Positions 16,660 through 25,805 are shown, counted from the stretch's first letter. The stretch is 64,000 nucleotides of DNA from Intrasporangiaceae bacterium (GCA_021324575.1 JAJPIW010000090.1:30586-94585), one strand, 5' to 3'. Notes: generated from the letters alone by a model not told the origin. Program-made: numbers and translations.

Positions 16660-17295
16660 ATGCGAGTTGACCATGTGGTGTACGCGGCAGAGCACGACGG
16701 GGTGGCGGCGACTGCGGATCGGCTGGGGAAGCTGATCGGGGTCCGGCCGGTCGATGGTGGCAACCACCCTCGCTTCGGGACCCGCAACGTCATCCTGCCG
16801 CTGCGCCATGACCGCTATGTGGAGGTCGTCGAGGTGCTCGACCACCCCGCCTCCTACAAGGCGCCGTTCGGGCAGGTCGTCCGCGCCCGCTCCGAGGCCG
16901 GTGGCGGCTGGCTCGGCTGGGTCATCGCGGTCCACGACATGATCAAGCAGGAGGGCCGCGTCGGCCGTGAGGCCGTCGACGGCAACCGCACCCGCCCCGA
17001 CGGTGTCGAGCTGCACTGGCGCCAGCTCGGGGTCCGTGGCCTGCAGGCCGACCCGCAGCTGCCGTTCTACGTCCAGTGGGACGAAGGCACCCAGCATCCG
17101 TCGACCTCCGGCGAGACCCACTCGCGGCTGCGTCAGCTGCAGATCGCCGGTGACCCGGAGCGGATCAACGAGTGGCTCGGCGTCGACCCCAAGTCGGTGT
17201 CCCCCTCGATCGACCTGGCGTTCGTCGCGCCGCATGGCACACCCGGCCTGCTCTCGGTCACCTTCGAGACCCCCGACGGGCACGTCACCATCTGA
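16660..17295 (+). CDS. Glyoxalase-like (VOC fold) protein
   Basis: A 211-residue cytoplasmic protein beginning MRVDHVVYAAEHDGVAATAD, the usual first betaalpha unit of a Glyoxalase_3-type domain. Further landmarks are RFGTRNVILPLRHDRYVEVV and, near the end, PGLLSVTFETPDGHV. The metal ligands are not clear, so it may bind rather than turn over a substrate. ATG 16660 is preferred to ATG 16651 because CACGAT (16647-16652) is a -10-like box 7 nt upstream. It converges with the copper operon. Confidence 0.8.
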   Translation: MRVDHVVYAAEHDGVAATADRLGKLIGVRPVDGGNHPRFGTRNVILPLRHDRYVEVVEVLDHPASYKAPFGQVVRARSEAGGGWLGWVIAVHDMIKQEGRVGREAVDGNRTRPDGVELHWRQLGVRGLQADPQLPFYVQWDEGTQHPSTSGETHSRLRQLQIAGDPERINEWLGVDPKSVSPSIDLAFVAPHGTPGLLSVTFETPDGHVTI

Positions 17296-17317
17296 CGCCG
17301 CTGCCTGGTCAAAACCT

Positions 17318-17341
17318 CGCGCGATCGTCAACTCACCGACA
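17318..17341 (-). repeat. Family A repeat at the copA stop codon
   Basis: CGCGCGATCGTCAACTCACC is a diverged copy of the CGCGCAATCGTCAGCTG repeat, in opposite orientation to the other copies relative to the gene. It supplies the last codons and TGA of copA. Confidence 0.65.
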
Positions 17342-19583
17342 CTCGCCCGAACCGGCGCAGCCGCAGGCTGTTGGTCACCACCAGGACGCTGGACAGGGCC
17401 ATGGCGGCACCGGCGATCATGGGGGTGAGCAGCCCGGCCATCGCGAGCGGGATGGCGGCGACGTTGTAGCCGAACGCCCAGGCGAGGTTCTGCTTGATCG
17501 TCCGCAGGGTCGCGCGTGAGACGTCGATCGCCTGGCTGACGGCGGTGAGGTCTGATCGCATGAGGACGATGTCGGCGCTCTCCATGGCCACGTCGGTGCC
17601 GCTGCCCATCGCCAACCCGAGGTCTGCCTGGGCCAGGGCCGCTGCGTCGTTGACGCCGTCACCGACCATGGCGACGACTCTTCCCTCGCTCTGCAGCCGA
17701 GCCACGACCGCATGCTTGTCCGCCGGCGCGACATCGGCGAGCACGCGCTCGGCCGGGATGCCGACCTCGGCGGCCACCTGACGTCCGGTGGCCGCGTTGT
17801 CCCCGGTGAGGACGTATGCCGTGAGGCCCGCGGCGGTCAGTCCGGCGATCGCGGCCCGCGAGGTGGGACGAACCGTGTCGGTGACCGTCATCAGGGCCCT
17901 GGCCGTCTGGTCCCAACCGACGAGAACTGTTGTGCCGGTAGCGGATGCGATGCGTAGGGACAGCTCGTCCGGGATGGTCGCGAAGAGCTCGGCCTTGCCG
18001 ACGACCACCTCGGTCCCCTTGATGGTCGCGACCGCGCCGGCCCCCGCCAGGGCCCGGAAGCCGGTGGCGGTCGGGACGGTCAGGCCACGCCGGGTGGCGG
18101 CGGCGAGGATCGCGCGCGCAACCGGGTGCTCGGAGCCGGCCTCGACGGCAGCTGCTGCCTGCAGGGCCGCGGTCTGGGTGAGACGGCCGGCGGTCGTGAC
18201 GTCGGTGAGCCGAGGTTCGCCGGAGGTGATCGTCCCCGTCTTGTCCAGGACGATGGCGTCGATCCGGCGGGTGTCCTCCAGGACCTGCGGCCCCTTGACC
18301 AGGATGCCGAGCTGGGCGGCGCGACCGGTGCCGACGAGGAGCGCGGTCGGAGTCGCGAGGCCAAGGGCGCAGGGGCATGCGATGACGAGGACGGCTACCG
18401 CGATGCCGAGGGCGCGAGCCGGATCACCTGTCCCGGCCCACCAGCCGGCGAAGGTCAGCGCGGCGAGGACCAGGACGACGGGGACGAAGACGCTCGAGAC
18501 GCGGTCGGCGAGCCCCTGGATCGCGGCCTTGCCGGTCTGGGCCTGCTCGACGAGCCGGGTCATGGCGGCCAACGTGGTCTCCGCCCCGACGGCGCGGGCC
18601 TCGACGACGAGGCGTCCGTCGGCATTGACCGTCCCGCCCGTGACCGGGTCGCCGGGCGAGACCTCGACCGGCACCGACTCCCCGGTCACCATCGAGGTGT
18701 CGACGGCGGACTGACCGTCGACGACGCGACCGTCGGTGGCGATCTTCTCTCCCGGTCGGACGACGAAATGGTCGCCGACTCGCAGGTCGTCGATCGGGAT
18801 GCGGACCTCGGTGGTGACTCGGGTCGCGGCGTCGATCCGTTGCACGGCAACGTCCTTGGCCCCGAGGTTCATCAGCGCGAGGAGCGCTCCCTTGCTCTGG
18901 CCCTTGGCCCGGGACTCCAGCCAGCGGCCGATGAGCAGGAACGTCGTGACGACCGCCGCGGTCTCGAAGTAGGAGTGCCCGTGGCCGCCAGTCGCGATGA
19001 GGGTGACGACCGACCACCCGTATGCCGCGATGACCCCGATCGACACCAGCGTGTCCATCGTGGAGGCCAGGTGCCGGGCGTTGATGGCGGCGGCGCGGTG
19101 GAACGGCCATGCTGCCCAGAGCACGACGGGTGTGGCGAGGGCGAACTGTGCCCAGCGGCTGGCGGGGCTGTCCAGGGCGGGGATCATGGCGAGGACGAGC
19201 ACCGGCAGGGAGAGCAGGGCGGCGACGAGCGCGCGCCGCCTGAGGGCATTGGCCGGGGCGACGTCGTGGTCCAGGTGGTTGGAGTGGTCGGCATGAGCGA
19301 CGTGGTGCGGGTGTCGGCCAGTTGACGACTGCGCGAGAGGTTGACGGTCGGGGATGACGGTCGCGCCGTAGCCGGTGGTCTTCACGGTGGCGACGATGTC
19401 CTCTGGGGTGAGCGGCGCGGCATACGTGACGCGTGCCTTCTCGGTGGCGAGGTTGACGCTCGCCTCCACTCCCTCGAGCTTGTGCAGCTTGCGCTCGATC
19501 CGGGCCGCGCAGGAGGCGCAGGTCATGCCGGTGATGGCGAGGTCGAGGTGTTGGGGGTCGGTGTGGGTCGTGGTGTCGGTCAT
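17328..19583 (-). CDS. copA: Copper-exporting P1B-type ATPase
   Basis: A 751-residue pump that expels Cu(I) across the inner membrane. It has an N-terminal metal-binding HMA domain with GMTCASC (Cys22, Cys25), TGES in the actuator domain, the CPC ion-path motif in [15 protein letters not shown], phosphorylation site DKTGTIT, and [18 protein letters not shown]. Between the HMA domain and the first helix, residues 79-92 ([14 protein letters not shown]) are encoded by a family A repeat, followed by a His-rich stretch. GAGGG lies 6 nt before the ATG. It follows csoR on the same strand with a 53-bp gap. Confidence 0.97.
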   Translation of the reverse strand: MTDTTTHTDPQHLDLAITGMTCASCAARIERKLHKLEGVEASVNLATEKARVTYAAPLTPEDIVATVKTTGYGATVIPDRQPLAQSSTGRHPHHVAHADHSNHLDHDVAPANALRRRALVAALLSLPVLVLAMIPALDSPASRWAQFALATPVVLWAAWPFHRAAAINARHLASTMDTLVSIGVIAAYGWSVVTLIATGGHGHSYFETAAVVTTFLLIGRWLESRAKGQSKGALLALMNLGAKDVAVQRIDAATRVTTEVRIPIDDLRVGDHFVVRPGEKIATDGRVVDGQSAVDTSMVTGESVPVEVSPGDPVTGGTVNADGRLVVEARAVGAETTLAAMTRLVEQAQTGKAAIQGLADRVSSVFVPVVLVLAALTFAGWWAGTGDPARALGIAVAVLVIACPCALGLATPTALLVGTGRAAQLGILVKGPQVLEDTRRIDAIVLDKTGTITSGEPRLTDVTTAGRLTQTAALQAAAAVEAGSEHPVARAILAAATRRGLTVPTATGFRALAGAGAVATIKGTEVVVGKAELFATIPDELSLRIASATGTTVLVGWDQTARALMTVTDTVRPTSRAAIAGLTAAGLTAYVLTGDNAATGRQVAAEVGIPAERVLADVAPADKHAVVARLQSEGRVVAMVGDGVNDAAALAQADLGLAMGSGTDVAMESADIVLMRSDLTAVSQAIDVSRATLRTIKQNLAWAFGYNVAAIPLAMAGLLTPMIAGAAMALSSVLVVTNSLRLRRFGRVSVS
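19312..19335 (-). repeat. Family A repeat inside copA (linker)
   Basis: The plus strand reads TGTCGGCCAGTTGACGACTG then CGCG. It differs at two of 24 positions from the copy in cydC (28445-28468). It encodes LAQSSTGR in the linker after the HMA domain. Confidence 0.8.
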
Positions 19584-19636
19584 GTCGTCCCTCGTGGGCT
19601 CTGGTCTGTGTTGGTGGTGGGTGAGGCTGGGTCGGT

Positions 19637-19918
19637 TCAGCTGCGGACGAGCCGCGCGATCGCGTCGGACGCCTCACGGACCTTGGCGTCGGCGGCGGCG
19701 TCGGACTCGCGCGCGGCGTCGACGACGCAGTGGGCGATGTGGTCCTCGAGGAGGCCGAGGCTCACCGCTTGGAGCGCCTTGGTGGCGGCACTCACCTGGG
19801 TGAGGATGTCGATGCAGTAGGTGTCGTCCTCGACCATCCGGGCGATGCCGCGCACCTGGCCCTCGATCCGGCGGAGTCGCTTGAGGTACTCGTCCTTGCT
19901 CCCGGTGTAGCCGGCCAT
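19637..19918 (-). CDS. csoR: Copper-sensing repressor CsoR
   Basis: A 93-residue all-helical repressor that leaves DNA when it binds Cu(I). The Cys-His-Cys ligand set is complete: Cys35 (in DDTYCIDIL), His60 and Cys64 (in [11 protein letters not shown]). [14 protein letters not shown] is the usual DNA-contact helix. It is transcribed ahead of copA and has a GC-tract palindrome 42 nt upstream, so it should repress its own operon. A nickel- or formaldehyde-type relative (RcnR/FrmR) is unlikely given the ligands. Confidence 0.95.
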   Translation of the reverse strand: MAGYTGSKDEYLKRLRRIEGQVRGIARMVEDDTYCIDILTQVSAATKALQAVSLGLLEDHIAHCVVDAARESDAAADAKVREASDAIARLVRS

Positions 19919-19960
19919 GATCGCTCCCGTCGTCGTGCGCCTTCTAGCTGTGACAACAGG

Positions 19961-19977
19961 ATACCCCCGAGGGGTAT
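19961..19977 (-). promoter_or_regulatory. CsoR operator
   Basis: ATACCCCCGAGGGGTAT is a palindrome with A/T ends around a C/G tract, the usual CsoR box. It sits 43-59 nt upstream of the csoR start. Confidence 0.85.
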
Positions 19978-20040
19978 TCCTTCCGTCATTGCGTCTGCGT
20001 CGCCTGGCGGCAAAGACCCTCAGATCCGCAGACGCAGGGG

Positions 20041-21453
20041 TCAGTCATCGAGGTGGGCCACCAGGCTGGGAGCCAGTCCGACGTAGGTCTGCGGGGTCAT
20101 CGCCGCCAGCCGCTCCTCGACCTCGGCAGGCAGGCCCAGACCGTGAACGAACTCGACCAGCTCGGCCTGACCGATCCGCCGGCCACGGGTGAGCTCCTTG
20201 AGCCGCTCGTACGGCTCCTCCATGCCCGGGACCCCTTGCGCCCCGAGCGCCCGCATGGCCGACTGGATGGGCTCGCCGAGCACCTCCCAGTTGGCGTCGA
20301 GGTCGGCCACCATCGCGGATGGGACGGCGTCGAGGCCGGCGAGGCCGCGGCATACGTTGTCCAGCGCCAGGACTGAATGGCCCAGGGCGGACCCGATGTT
20401 GCGCTGCATGGAGGAGTCGGTGAGGTCGCGCTGCAGCCGGCTCTGGACGAGGGTCGCGGAGAGCACGTCGAGGAGGGCGTTGGACAGCTCGAGGTTGGCC
20501 TCGGCGTTCTCGAACCGGATCGGGTTGACCTTGTGCGGCATCGTCGACGACCCCACGGTGCCCTGCCCGCGCACCTGGGCGAAGTAGCCCAGCGAGATGT
20601 AGGTCCAGACGTCGGTGCACAGGTTGTGCAGCACCCGGTTGAACCGGGCGATGTCGGAGTACAGCTCGGCCTGCCAGTCGTGGCTCTCGATCTGGGTCGT
20701 GAGCGGGTTCCAGGACAGGCCGAGGCCCTCGACGAAGCTGCGCGAGATGGCCTGCCAGTCGGCGCCTGGCACGGCGGCGAGGTGCGCGCCGTACGTGCCG
20801 GTCGCGCCGTTGAGCTTGCCGAGGTAGTCCGCGCCCTCGATCCGCCGCAGCTGCCGACCGAGGCGGTGGGCCAGGACGGCGAGCTCCTTGCCGATCGTCG
20901 TGGGGGTCGCCGGCTGTCCGTGGGTGTGCGCGAGGAGCGGCACCTCCGCGAGGGCACGAGCCATCTCGACGACCTGGCCGTATGCCGCGCGGGCCCGGGG
21001 CAGCCACACCTCGCGGACGGCGCCCTGCACCATGAGCGCGTAGGACAGGTTGTTGATGTCCTCGCTCGTGCAGCAGAAGTGGATGAGCTCGGCGAGCCCC
21101 TTGTCGGACTGGTCGGGCGCGATCTCGGTGAGCCGCTTCTTGAGGAAGTACTCGACGGCCTTGACGTCATGCTGGGTGACCCGCTCGGTGGCCGCGAGCT
21201 CGTCGATCTCGGCCGGGCCGAAGGTGTCGACGATGGCGCGCAGCCTCGAGATCTCCTCGGCCGTGAGCCGACGGACGCCGGGAACGACCTGGCCGTCGGT
21301 CAGGTGGATGAGCCACTCGATCTCGACCCGCACCCGGGCGCGGTTGAGCGCCGGCTCGGAGAGGTGGTCGACGAGCGGCGCGACGACGGAGCGGTAGCGG
21401 CCGTCGAGGGCGCCGAGCGCGATGGGAGGGGCGGCGTTCGCCAGCGAAACCAT
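20041..21453 (-). CDS. purB: Adenylosuccinate lyase
   Basis: A 470-residue fumarase-superfamily enzyme of purine synthesis, acting on SAICAR and adenylosuccinate. The signature loop GSSTMPHKVNPIRFENAEAN with the catalytic Ser is intact. THGQPATPTTIGKEL provides the catalytic His region, and FCCTSEDINNLSYAL the substrate site. The length fits the longer PurB type. GGAGG lies 9 nt before ATG 21453. Its promoter must lie in or beyond the 55-bp tandem array that begins 13 bp upstream of the start codon. Confidence 0.96.
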   Translation of the reverse strand: MVSLANAAPPIALGALDGRYRSVVAPLVDHLSEPALNRARVRVEIEWLIHLTDGQVVPGVRRLTAEEISRLRAIVDTFGPAEIDELAATERVTQHDVKAVEYFLKKRLTEIAPDQSDKGLAELIHFCCTSEDINNLSYALMVQGAVREVWLPRARAAYGQVVEMARALAEVPLLAHTHGQPATPTTIGKELAVLAHRLGRQLRRIEGADYLGKLNGATGTYGAHLAAVPGADWQAISRSFVEGLGLSWNPLTTQIESHDWQAELYSDIARFNRVLHNLCTDVWTYISLGYFAQVRGQGTVGSSTMPHKVNPIRFENAEANLELSNALLDVLSATLVQSRLQRDLTDSSMQRNIGSALGHSVLALDNVCRGLAGLDAVPSAMVADLDANWEVLGEPIQSAMRALGAQGVPGMEEPYERLKELTRGRRIGQAELVEFVHGLGLPAEVEERLAAMTPQTYVGLAPSLVAHLDD

Positions 21454-21466
21454 GCCCCAATCCTCC

Positions 21467-21790
21467 CAGAGCCCCGGCGCCCAGGCGTACGGCGCTCAGC
21501 CGCTGAGGCTCCGGGGCCCACCAGAGCCCCGGCGGCCGGGCGTACGGCGTTCAGCCGCTGAGGCTCCGGGGCCCACCAGAGCCCCGGCGGCCGGGCGTAC
21601 GGCGTTCAGCCGCTGAGGCTCCGGGGCCCTCCAGAGCCCCGGCGGCCGGGCGTACGGCGTTCAGCCGCTGAGGCTCCGGGGCCCACCAGAGCCCCGGCGC
21701 CCGGGCGTACGGCGCTCAGCCGCTGAGGCTCCGGGGCCCACCAGAGCCCCGGCGCCCGGGCGTACGGCGCTCAGCCGCCGGGCTCTGGCA
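21467..21790. repeat. 55-bp tandem array between purB and a VOC gene
   Basis: Five full 55-bp units start at 21467, 21522, 21577, 21632 and 21687, and a partial sixth starts at 21742. Each holds GAGCCCCGG, GCGTACGGCG, CAGCCGCTGAGGCTCCGGGG, so each can form a GCCCCGG/CCGGGGC stem. Units are nearly identical: the differences are GGCGCC/GGCGGC, GCGTT/GCGCT and one CCAC/CCTC. The last unit ends in CCAGAGCCC...GGGCTCTGG, a strong hairpin that may terminate the VOC gene. This is the whole content of the 346-bp spacer. There are no spacers, so it is not a CRISPR. Confidence 0.95.
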
Positions 21791-21799
21791 CCGGTGAGG

Positions 21800-22600
21800 T
21801 CAGTCCTCGGCAGGTGGTGGCGTGACCTGTGCGGGGTTGATCAGCCCGAACGCCTCGCCCTGGGCGCCGGCCACGATGGCCATGTGCCCGAAGGGTGTCT
21901 CCGAAGGCGGCATCATCACCGAGCCGCCCAGCTCGGTGGCCTTCGTGGTGGCGGCGACGACGTCGTCGGCCCAGAACCAGGTCAGCCAGTAGGCGGGGTT
22001 GTCGCCCGGGTGGAGGCTGTCGTCGTTGATCCCGCCGACGCCCTCGCCGTCGGGTCGCTGGAACTGCGCGTAGCGGAGCTGCTCCCCGTCGCCGAAGTCG
22101 TCGTAGGTCCAGCCGAAGACCGCGGCGTAGAAGGCCTTGGCGCCGTCGAAGTCGCGGGTGTGCAGCTCGTTCCAGGTGTAGGCGCCGTCCTCGTTGAAGA
22201 TGCCGGCGCCGGCGTGGGCCCCGGCCTGCCAGATCCCGAACGCGGCTCCGGAGGAGTCGGCGGCGACCGTCATCCGCCCGACGTCCATGACGTCGAAGGG
22301 GGGCATGAACACCTGGCCGCCCGCAGCAGTCACTTTCTCGGCCGTCGCGTCGGCGTCGTCGGCGGCGAGGTAGGTCGTCCAGACCGACGGCGTCGAGGGG
22401 TCGCCCATCTTCGGCCCGACCCCCGCGGCCGGCCGGCCGCCCTTGAGGGCCATGAGGTAGCCGCCGGCCTCCTCCGGACCGTCCTGGATGTCCCAGCCGA
22501 ACAGCTCGCTGTAGTACTGCCGCGCGGCAGCGGGATCATCGACCGACAGGTCGACCCAACAGGGGGTTCCCTCGGGCCAGGCGTCGTCACGGGTGGGCAT
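21800..22600 (-). CDS. Two-domain VOC-family protein
   Basis: A 266-residue protein made of two vicinal-oxygen-chelate units. The first begins GTPCWVDLSVDDPAAARQYY with YSELFGWDI; the second begins YTWNELHTRDFDGAKAFYAA with VFGWTYDDF. The pattern is that of the PhnB/glyoxalase-like group. Typical members bind or modify small molecules; no specific reaction can be inferred. ATG 22600 is set by GGAGG 6 nt upstream. A further upstream ATG at 22657 lacks such a site. Confidence 0.85.
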   Translation of the reverse strand: MPTRDDAWPEGTPCWVDLSVDDPAAARQYYSELFGWDIQDGPEEAGGYLMALKGGRPAAGVGPKMGDPSTPSVWTTYLAADDADATAEKVTAAGGQVFMPPFDVMDVGRMTVAADSSGAAFGIWQAGAHAGAGIFNEDGAYTWNELHTRDFDGAKAFYAAVFGWTYDDFGDGEQLRYAQFQRPDGEGVGGINDDSLHPGDNPAYWLTWFWADDVVAATTKATELGGSVMMPPSETPFGHMAIVAGAQGEAFGLINPAQVTPPPAED

Positions 22601-22705
22601 CGTTGCCTCCAACGGGTCAGTCGGTCGTGTCTCGACCGCACATCGCCACCCAAGCACCGCACACCGACATCACGCCAGCCCCTGGTTCAGGAGTTCAGGT
22701 CCCGT

Positions 22706-23242
22706 TCAGCCGACGACCGTCCGCACGTGCGCAACGATCCCGGGGACGGCCGCCTGCACCTCGGCATACGTCTGCTCGAAGGCATCCCCCCGGCCGTACC
22801 AGGGGTCGTCCATGTCCAGGTCGCCGGCCGCCGCCGCGCCGGGGTCGAAGGACCGGAACAGCCGCACCCTGGCCCGCTGCTCGTCGGTCCGGCAGAGCCG
22901 GAGCAGGTCTCGGACGTGCCCGGAGTCGGCCGCCAGCACCAGGTCGCGGTCGACGAGCCAGGACCGGTCGACCTGCTGGGCCCGGTGCGCGGACCCACCG
23001 TGGTCGGCGTGCCCGTTGCGGCGCAGGACTGCGAGCGTCCGCCGGTCCGCCGGGCTGCCGACCTCCCACGACGTCGTCCCGCCCGAGTCGACCTCGACGA
23101 CGTGGCCGAGGCCGGCCTCCTCCAACGCCTCGCGCAGGAGGAACTCCCCCATCGGGGAGCGGCAGATGTTCCCGGAGCAGACCACGGCGATCCGGTAGGG
23201 ACGGTCGGGACCGTATGCCGGTCGCTCGGCTGAGTCACTCAC
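22706..23242 (-). CDS. Low-molecular-weight protein-tyrosine phosphatase
   Basis: A 178-residue cytoplasmic phosphatase. The P-loop CSGNICRS (Cys22, Arg28) and the general-acid region DMDDPWYGRGDAFEQTY are both intact. The start is GTG 23242, 7 nt after a -10 box TAGAGT (23255-23250), so the mRNA is probably leaderless although the gene follows the BioD-like gene on the same strand. The physiological target is unknown. Confidence 0.92.
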   Translation of the reverse strand: MSDSAERPAYGPDRPYRIAVVCSGNICRSPMGEFLLREALEEAGLGHVVEVDSGGTTSWEVGSPADRRTLAVLRRNGHADHGGSAHRAQQVDRSWLVDRDLVLAADSGHVRDLLRLCRTDEQRARVRLFRSFDPGAAAAGDLDMDDPWYGRGDAFEQTYAEVQAAVPGIVAHVRTVVG

Positions 23243-23258
23243 GCACGTCACTCTAGGT

Positions 23259-23963
23259 TCACTCCAGGTCCAGCCAGACGCGGGCCCGGGCGAAGTCGGC
23301 CGCCTCGAAGCCACCGGGCAGGTCGGGGATGCGACCCAGCACCGGAACGCCTGCCACGTCGGGGAACTCGTCGAGCAGGTCGCGGGTAGCGTCGTCCAGG
23401 TCTCGACCCGCCGGCCAGTGCGTGAGCACGACACCGAGGAACGGCAGACCGCGTTGGCGGAGGACCTCACGGGTGAGAGCCGCCGCGTTGAGATCGGCCT
23501 CCGTCGGGCGTGCTGCCAGCACGAATCCGGCGCTGGATCCCTTGTAGCGCAACGCTGTTGCCACATCGAGCAGCGTGCCGCGTCGCCCGTCGAGCTGGGT
23601 CATGATGCCGCTGGTCCCCTCGACGAGGACCAGCCCGGCCCGCTCGGTGAGAGCCGCCACCGCCTTGACGTGGTCGGCGATCTTGGGAAGGGAGATGCCG
23701 ACGCGGCTGGCGGCGATGACCGGCGGGAGGGGGAGTCGGAGCCGGATCTCCTCGTGGGCGTCGACTCCCTTGACCCACACCCGGACTCGGTCGACGTCGC
23801 CCTCCTCCCAGTCGGCTGCGCCGGTCTGGACGAGCTTGACGACGGACAACGCCGTGCGGTGCCGCAGCACAGTGGCGAGGGCTGCCGTCGTCACGGTCAA
23901 CCCGACGCCGGGCCCGGTCGCCGTGACGAGGACGACGCTCGGCAGCGGGACGGGGTCACCCAC
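23259..23963 (-). CDS. Dethiobiotin-synthetase-like protein lacking the P-loop lysine
   Basis: A 234-residue protein with the fold marks of BioD: VVLVTATGPGVGLTVTTAAL, then VVKLVQTGAADWEEGDV, LVEGTSGIMTQLDGRRGTL, and VPVLGRIPDLPGGFEAADF. BioD uses a Walker A loop GTxxxVGKT to bind ATP. Here the sequence is GPGVGLT and the lysine codon is a leucine (TTG). The remaining motifs are kept, so the gene is not simply decayed. It overlaps the panE-like gene by 8 nt and no bioA/bioB genes are near, so a role other than biotin synthesis is possible. GTG 23963 is the best start. Confidence 0.75.
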   Translation of the reverse strand: MGDPVPLPSVVLVTATGPGVGLTVTTAALATVLRHRTALSVVKLVQTGAADWEEGDVDRVRVWVKGVDAHEEIRLRLPLPPVIAASRVGISLPKIADHVKAVAALTERAGLVLVEGTSGIMTQLDGRRGTLLDVATALRYKGSSAGFVLAARPTEADLNAAALTREVLRQRGLPFLGVVLTHWPAGRDLDDATRDLLDEFPDVAGVPVLGRIPDLPGGFEAADFARARVWLDLE

Positions 23964-25020
23964 GCCGACCACCGAGTACCTCGTGGAGCAGGTCGCGGCC
24001 GTCCCACCGCCGGCGGGTGTCGGGACCGGCGCGTTCGGCCTCAGCGACGAGCCGGCACACGGCCTCACAGACAGGAGTCGGTATGCCGTGTGCCTGCCCG
24101 AGCCGCGCGACCTCGCCCTGCAGCTCGGCGATCTCAGTGGGCCGGCCCGCGGCGAGGTCGTCGGCCATCGAGGAGCGAGCGGTCGGGTCGACCCGCAGGC
24201 TGGCGCGGGCAGCGGCGCGGAAGACCGGGTCGGGGGAGCGCAGCATCCGGATCGTCGCTGCCGGACTGATCGGGGTGAGTCGCGCGGGCGTGACGCCGAT
24301 CGCCGCATAGACGGCGAGGGCCTCCTCCTGGCAGGCGGCGAGGACGCGGCGGTAGTCGCGCTGGCCGAGCTCTTCGCGCAGGGGCAGGCCGGACAGTGCG
24401 TTGACGGCGTTGTTGAGGTTGAGCAGGAGCTTGGCGTGCTGCACCTCGCGGATGTCGGCCCGCGCGTGGATCCGCAGGCCGGCGGTCTCGGCCGCCGCGA
24501 GAAATCCGTCGAGCGCCGGGTCCTGGCCCAGGTAGATGTCGCCGGACGTCGCCCGCCGGTAGGTGGCCGGTCCGGTGCGCACGACGTTGAACTCGACCAT
24601 GCCCGCGACGACGTGGACGCCGTTGCCCGGTAGGGCTTCTCGCAGTCGGTCGGCGTTGTGGAGGCCGTTCTGGAGGCTGACCACGACCGTGCCCGGCTGC
24701 AGGTGTCCGGCGATGGCCGCGGCCGCCGAGAGCGTATCGCGCGACTTCACCGAGACGAGCACGACCTCCGCGCCCGAGACCGCGGCCGGGTCGGTCGTCA
24801 GGGTGGGCCGGTCGGCGGGCACCAGACGGGAGGGCAGCCCCGGCGCCTCGACGGTGAGACCGTCGGCCCGGACCGGGTCGAGGACTCCTGGCCGTCCGAT
24901 GAGGGTGACCGCGGTGGTCGGAGCGAGCATCCCGCCGACCCAGCACCCGATGGCGCCGGCACCGACGACGGCGACCCGGGGCTCAGGTGAGGGGGTCGGC
25001 GACCGGGGCGCGGGCGGCAT
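23956..25020 (-). CDS. 2-dehydropantoate 2-reductase family protein
   Basis: A 354-residue NADP-linked reductase-like protein. The dinucleotide loop is VAVVGAGAIGCWVGGMLAP; VVSLQNGLHNADRLREALPG and the KLLLNLNNAVNALSG block with its catalytic Lys/Asn are typical of ApbA/PanE. PanE makes pantoate for coenzyme A. Other members act on different 2-oxoacids, so the symbol is withheld. The start ATG 25020 (within GTATGCC) is more likely than ATG 25029. Its 3' end overlaps the BioD-like gene. Confidence 0.85.
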   Translation of the reverse strand: MPPAPRSPTPSPEPRVAVVGAGAIGCWVGGMLAPTTAVTLIGRPGVLDPVRADGLTVEAPGLPSRLVPADRPTLTTDPAAVSGAEVVLVSVKSRDTLSAAAAIAGHLQPGTVVVSLQNGLHNADRLREALPGNGVHVVAGMVEFNVVRTGPATYRRATSGDIYLGQDPALDGFLAAAETAGLRIHARADIREVQHAKLLLNLNNAVNALSGLPLREELGQRDYRRVLAACQEEALAVYAAIGVTPARLTPISPAATIRMLRSPDPVFRAAARASLRVDPTARSSMADDLAAGRPTEIAELQGEVARLGQAHGIPTPVCEAVCRLVAEAERAGPDTRRRWDGRDLLHEVLGGRRG

Positions 25021-25045
25021 ACCGCCCATCCTTGCCCATCCCCCG

Positions 25046-25062
25046 AATTATCGGGTCCTCGG
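25046..25062. repeat. Family C repeat, intergenic copy
   Basis: AATTATCGGGTCCTCGG is identical to 47940-47956, which lies inside the E2 gene. Here it is part of CCCGAATTATCGGG, a near-palindrome between the PanE-like gene start and the hairpin at 25069. Confidence 0.7.
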
Positions 25063-25068
25063 ACAAGG

Positions 25069-25107
25069 TGGCGCCGCACCCGAGTTTCCTTCTCGGGTGC
25101 GGCGCCA
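25069..25107 (-). terminator. Hairpin after the flavin reductase gene
   Basis: TGGCGCCGCACCCGAG (25069-25084) pairs perfectly with CTCGGGTGCGGCGCCA (25092-25107) across a 7-nt loop. A further CTCGGGTGCGG copy follows at 25112. It lies just after the stop of the reductase gene on the same strand. Confidence 0.75.
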
Positions 25108-25127
25108 ACTTCTCGGGTGCGGACGGC

Positions 25128-25673
25128 TCAGGCGGCGGCGACCGGCGCCTCGACGAGCTGGGCGACGAGGGCGCGGACCTCGGACTCGAGGGCCTCGTCG
25201 GTCAGGTGGCCGTCGACGATCGTCTCGTAGGCCTTGCTGACGCCGATGGTGTCGAGGATCGGCTGGGCCTGGGCGCGGACGAGGGCCTCGACGGCGCCGG
25301 CGCGGGCGGACTGGGCACCACCGGGGGCGGCGGTCGCGGCCAGGACGGCGACCCGCTTGCCGGCGATGGGAGCCTTGGCGCGCGGGCGGGAGGCGATGTC
25401 GAGGGCGTTCTTGAGCAGGGCGCTCATGCCGCCGTTGTACTCCGGGGTGACGACGAGGATCGCGTCGGCCGCGCTGACCGTGGCGCGGAACTCGTCGACG
25501 ATCGCCGGGAAGCCGCCGGCGGCGTCGGTGTGCTCCTCGTAGAAGGGGAGCTCGCCCAGCCGGTCGAAACGGGTGACCGTCACGTCGGCGGGGAGGTCTG
25601 CGATCGCGAGGTCGGCCAGCTGGGCGTTGTAGGAGCCGGGGCGGGTGCTGCCGACGAGGACGAGGAGGTTCAT
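25128..25673 (-). CDS. NAD(P)H-dependent FMN reductase
   Basis: A 181-residue flavodoxin-fold reductase. GSTRPGSYNAQLA is the FMN phosphate loop and TPEYNGGMSALLKNALDIAS the second flavin site, both at the family positions. It transfers hydride from NADPH to FMN or a quinone-like substrate. AAGGAG lies 10 nt upstream of ATG. A -10 box TAGATT (25754-25749) is followed by a MarR operator at the start of transcription, so the divergent MarR gene very likely represses it. Confidence 0.9.
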   Translation of the reverse strand: MNLLVLVGSTRPGSYNAQLADLAIADLPADVTVTRFDRLGELPFYEEHTDAAGGFPAIVDEFRATVSAADAILVVTPEYNGGMSALLKNALDIASRPRAKAPIAGKRVAVLAATAAPGGAQSARAGAVEALVRAQAQPILDTIGVSKAYETIVDGHLTDEALESEVRALVAQLVEAPVAAA

Positions 25674-25732
25674 GAGCGTGGTGCTCCTTCACGAAAGGGG
25701 GCGTGGTTGGCGGCGGCCCTGAGCGGCATTGG

Positions 25733-25786
25733 TCAAGTCCTTGACTTGAATCTAGGAGCCGACGAGAAGATTGTCAAGTCCTTGAC
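25733..25786. promoter_or_regulatory. Two MarR-type operators between flavin reductase and marR
   Basis: TCAAGTCCTTGAC occurs twice (25733-25745 and 25774-25786). With the preceding base each is GTCAAG-TC-CTTGAC, a 14-bp site with perfect 6-bp arms. One lies at the start of reductase transcription, the other in the -35 region of marR. The reductase -10 box is TAGATT (minus, 25754-25749) and the marR -10 is TACGAT (25794-25799). Confidence 0.85.
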
Positions 25787-25805
25787 GAATAGGTACGATG
25801 GTCCC

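Noticed and set aside
21467..21790. CRISPR-like array
   Set aside because: The units are directly joined with no variable spacers, and no cas gene is near. It is a plain tandem repeat.
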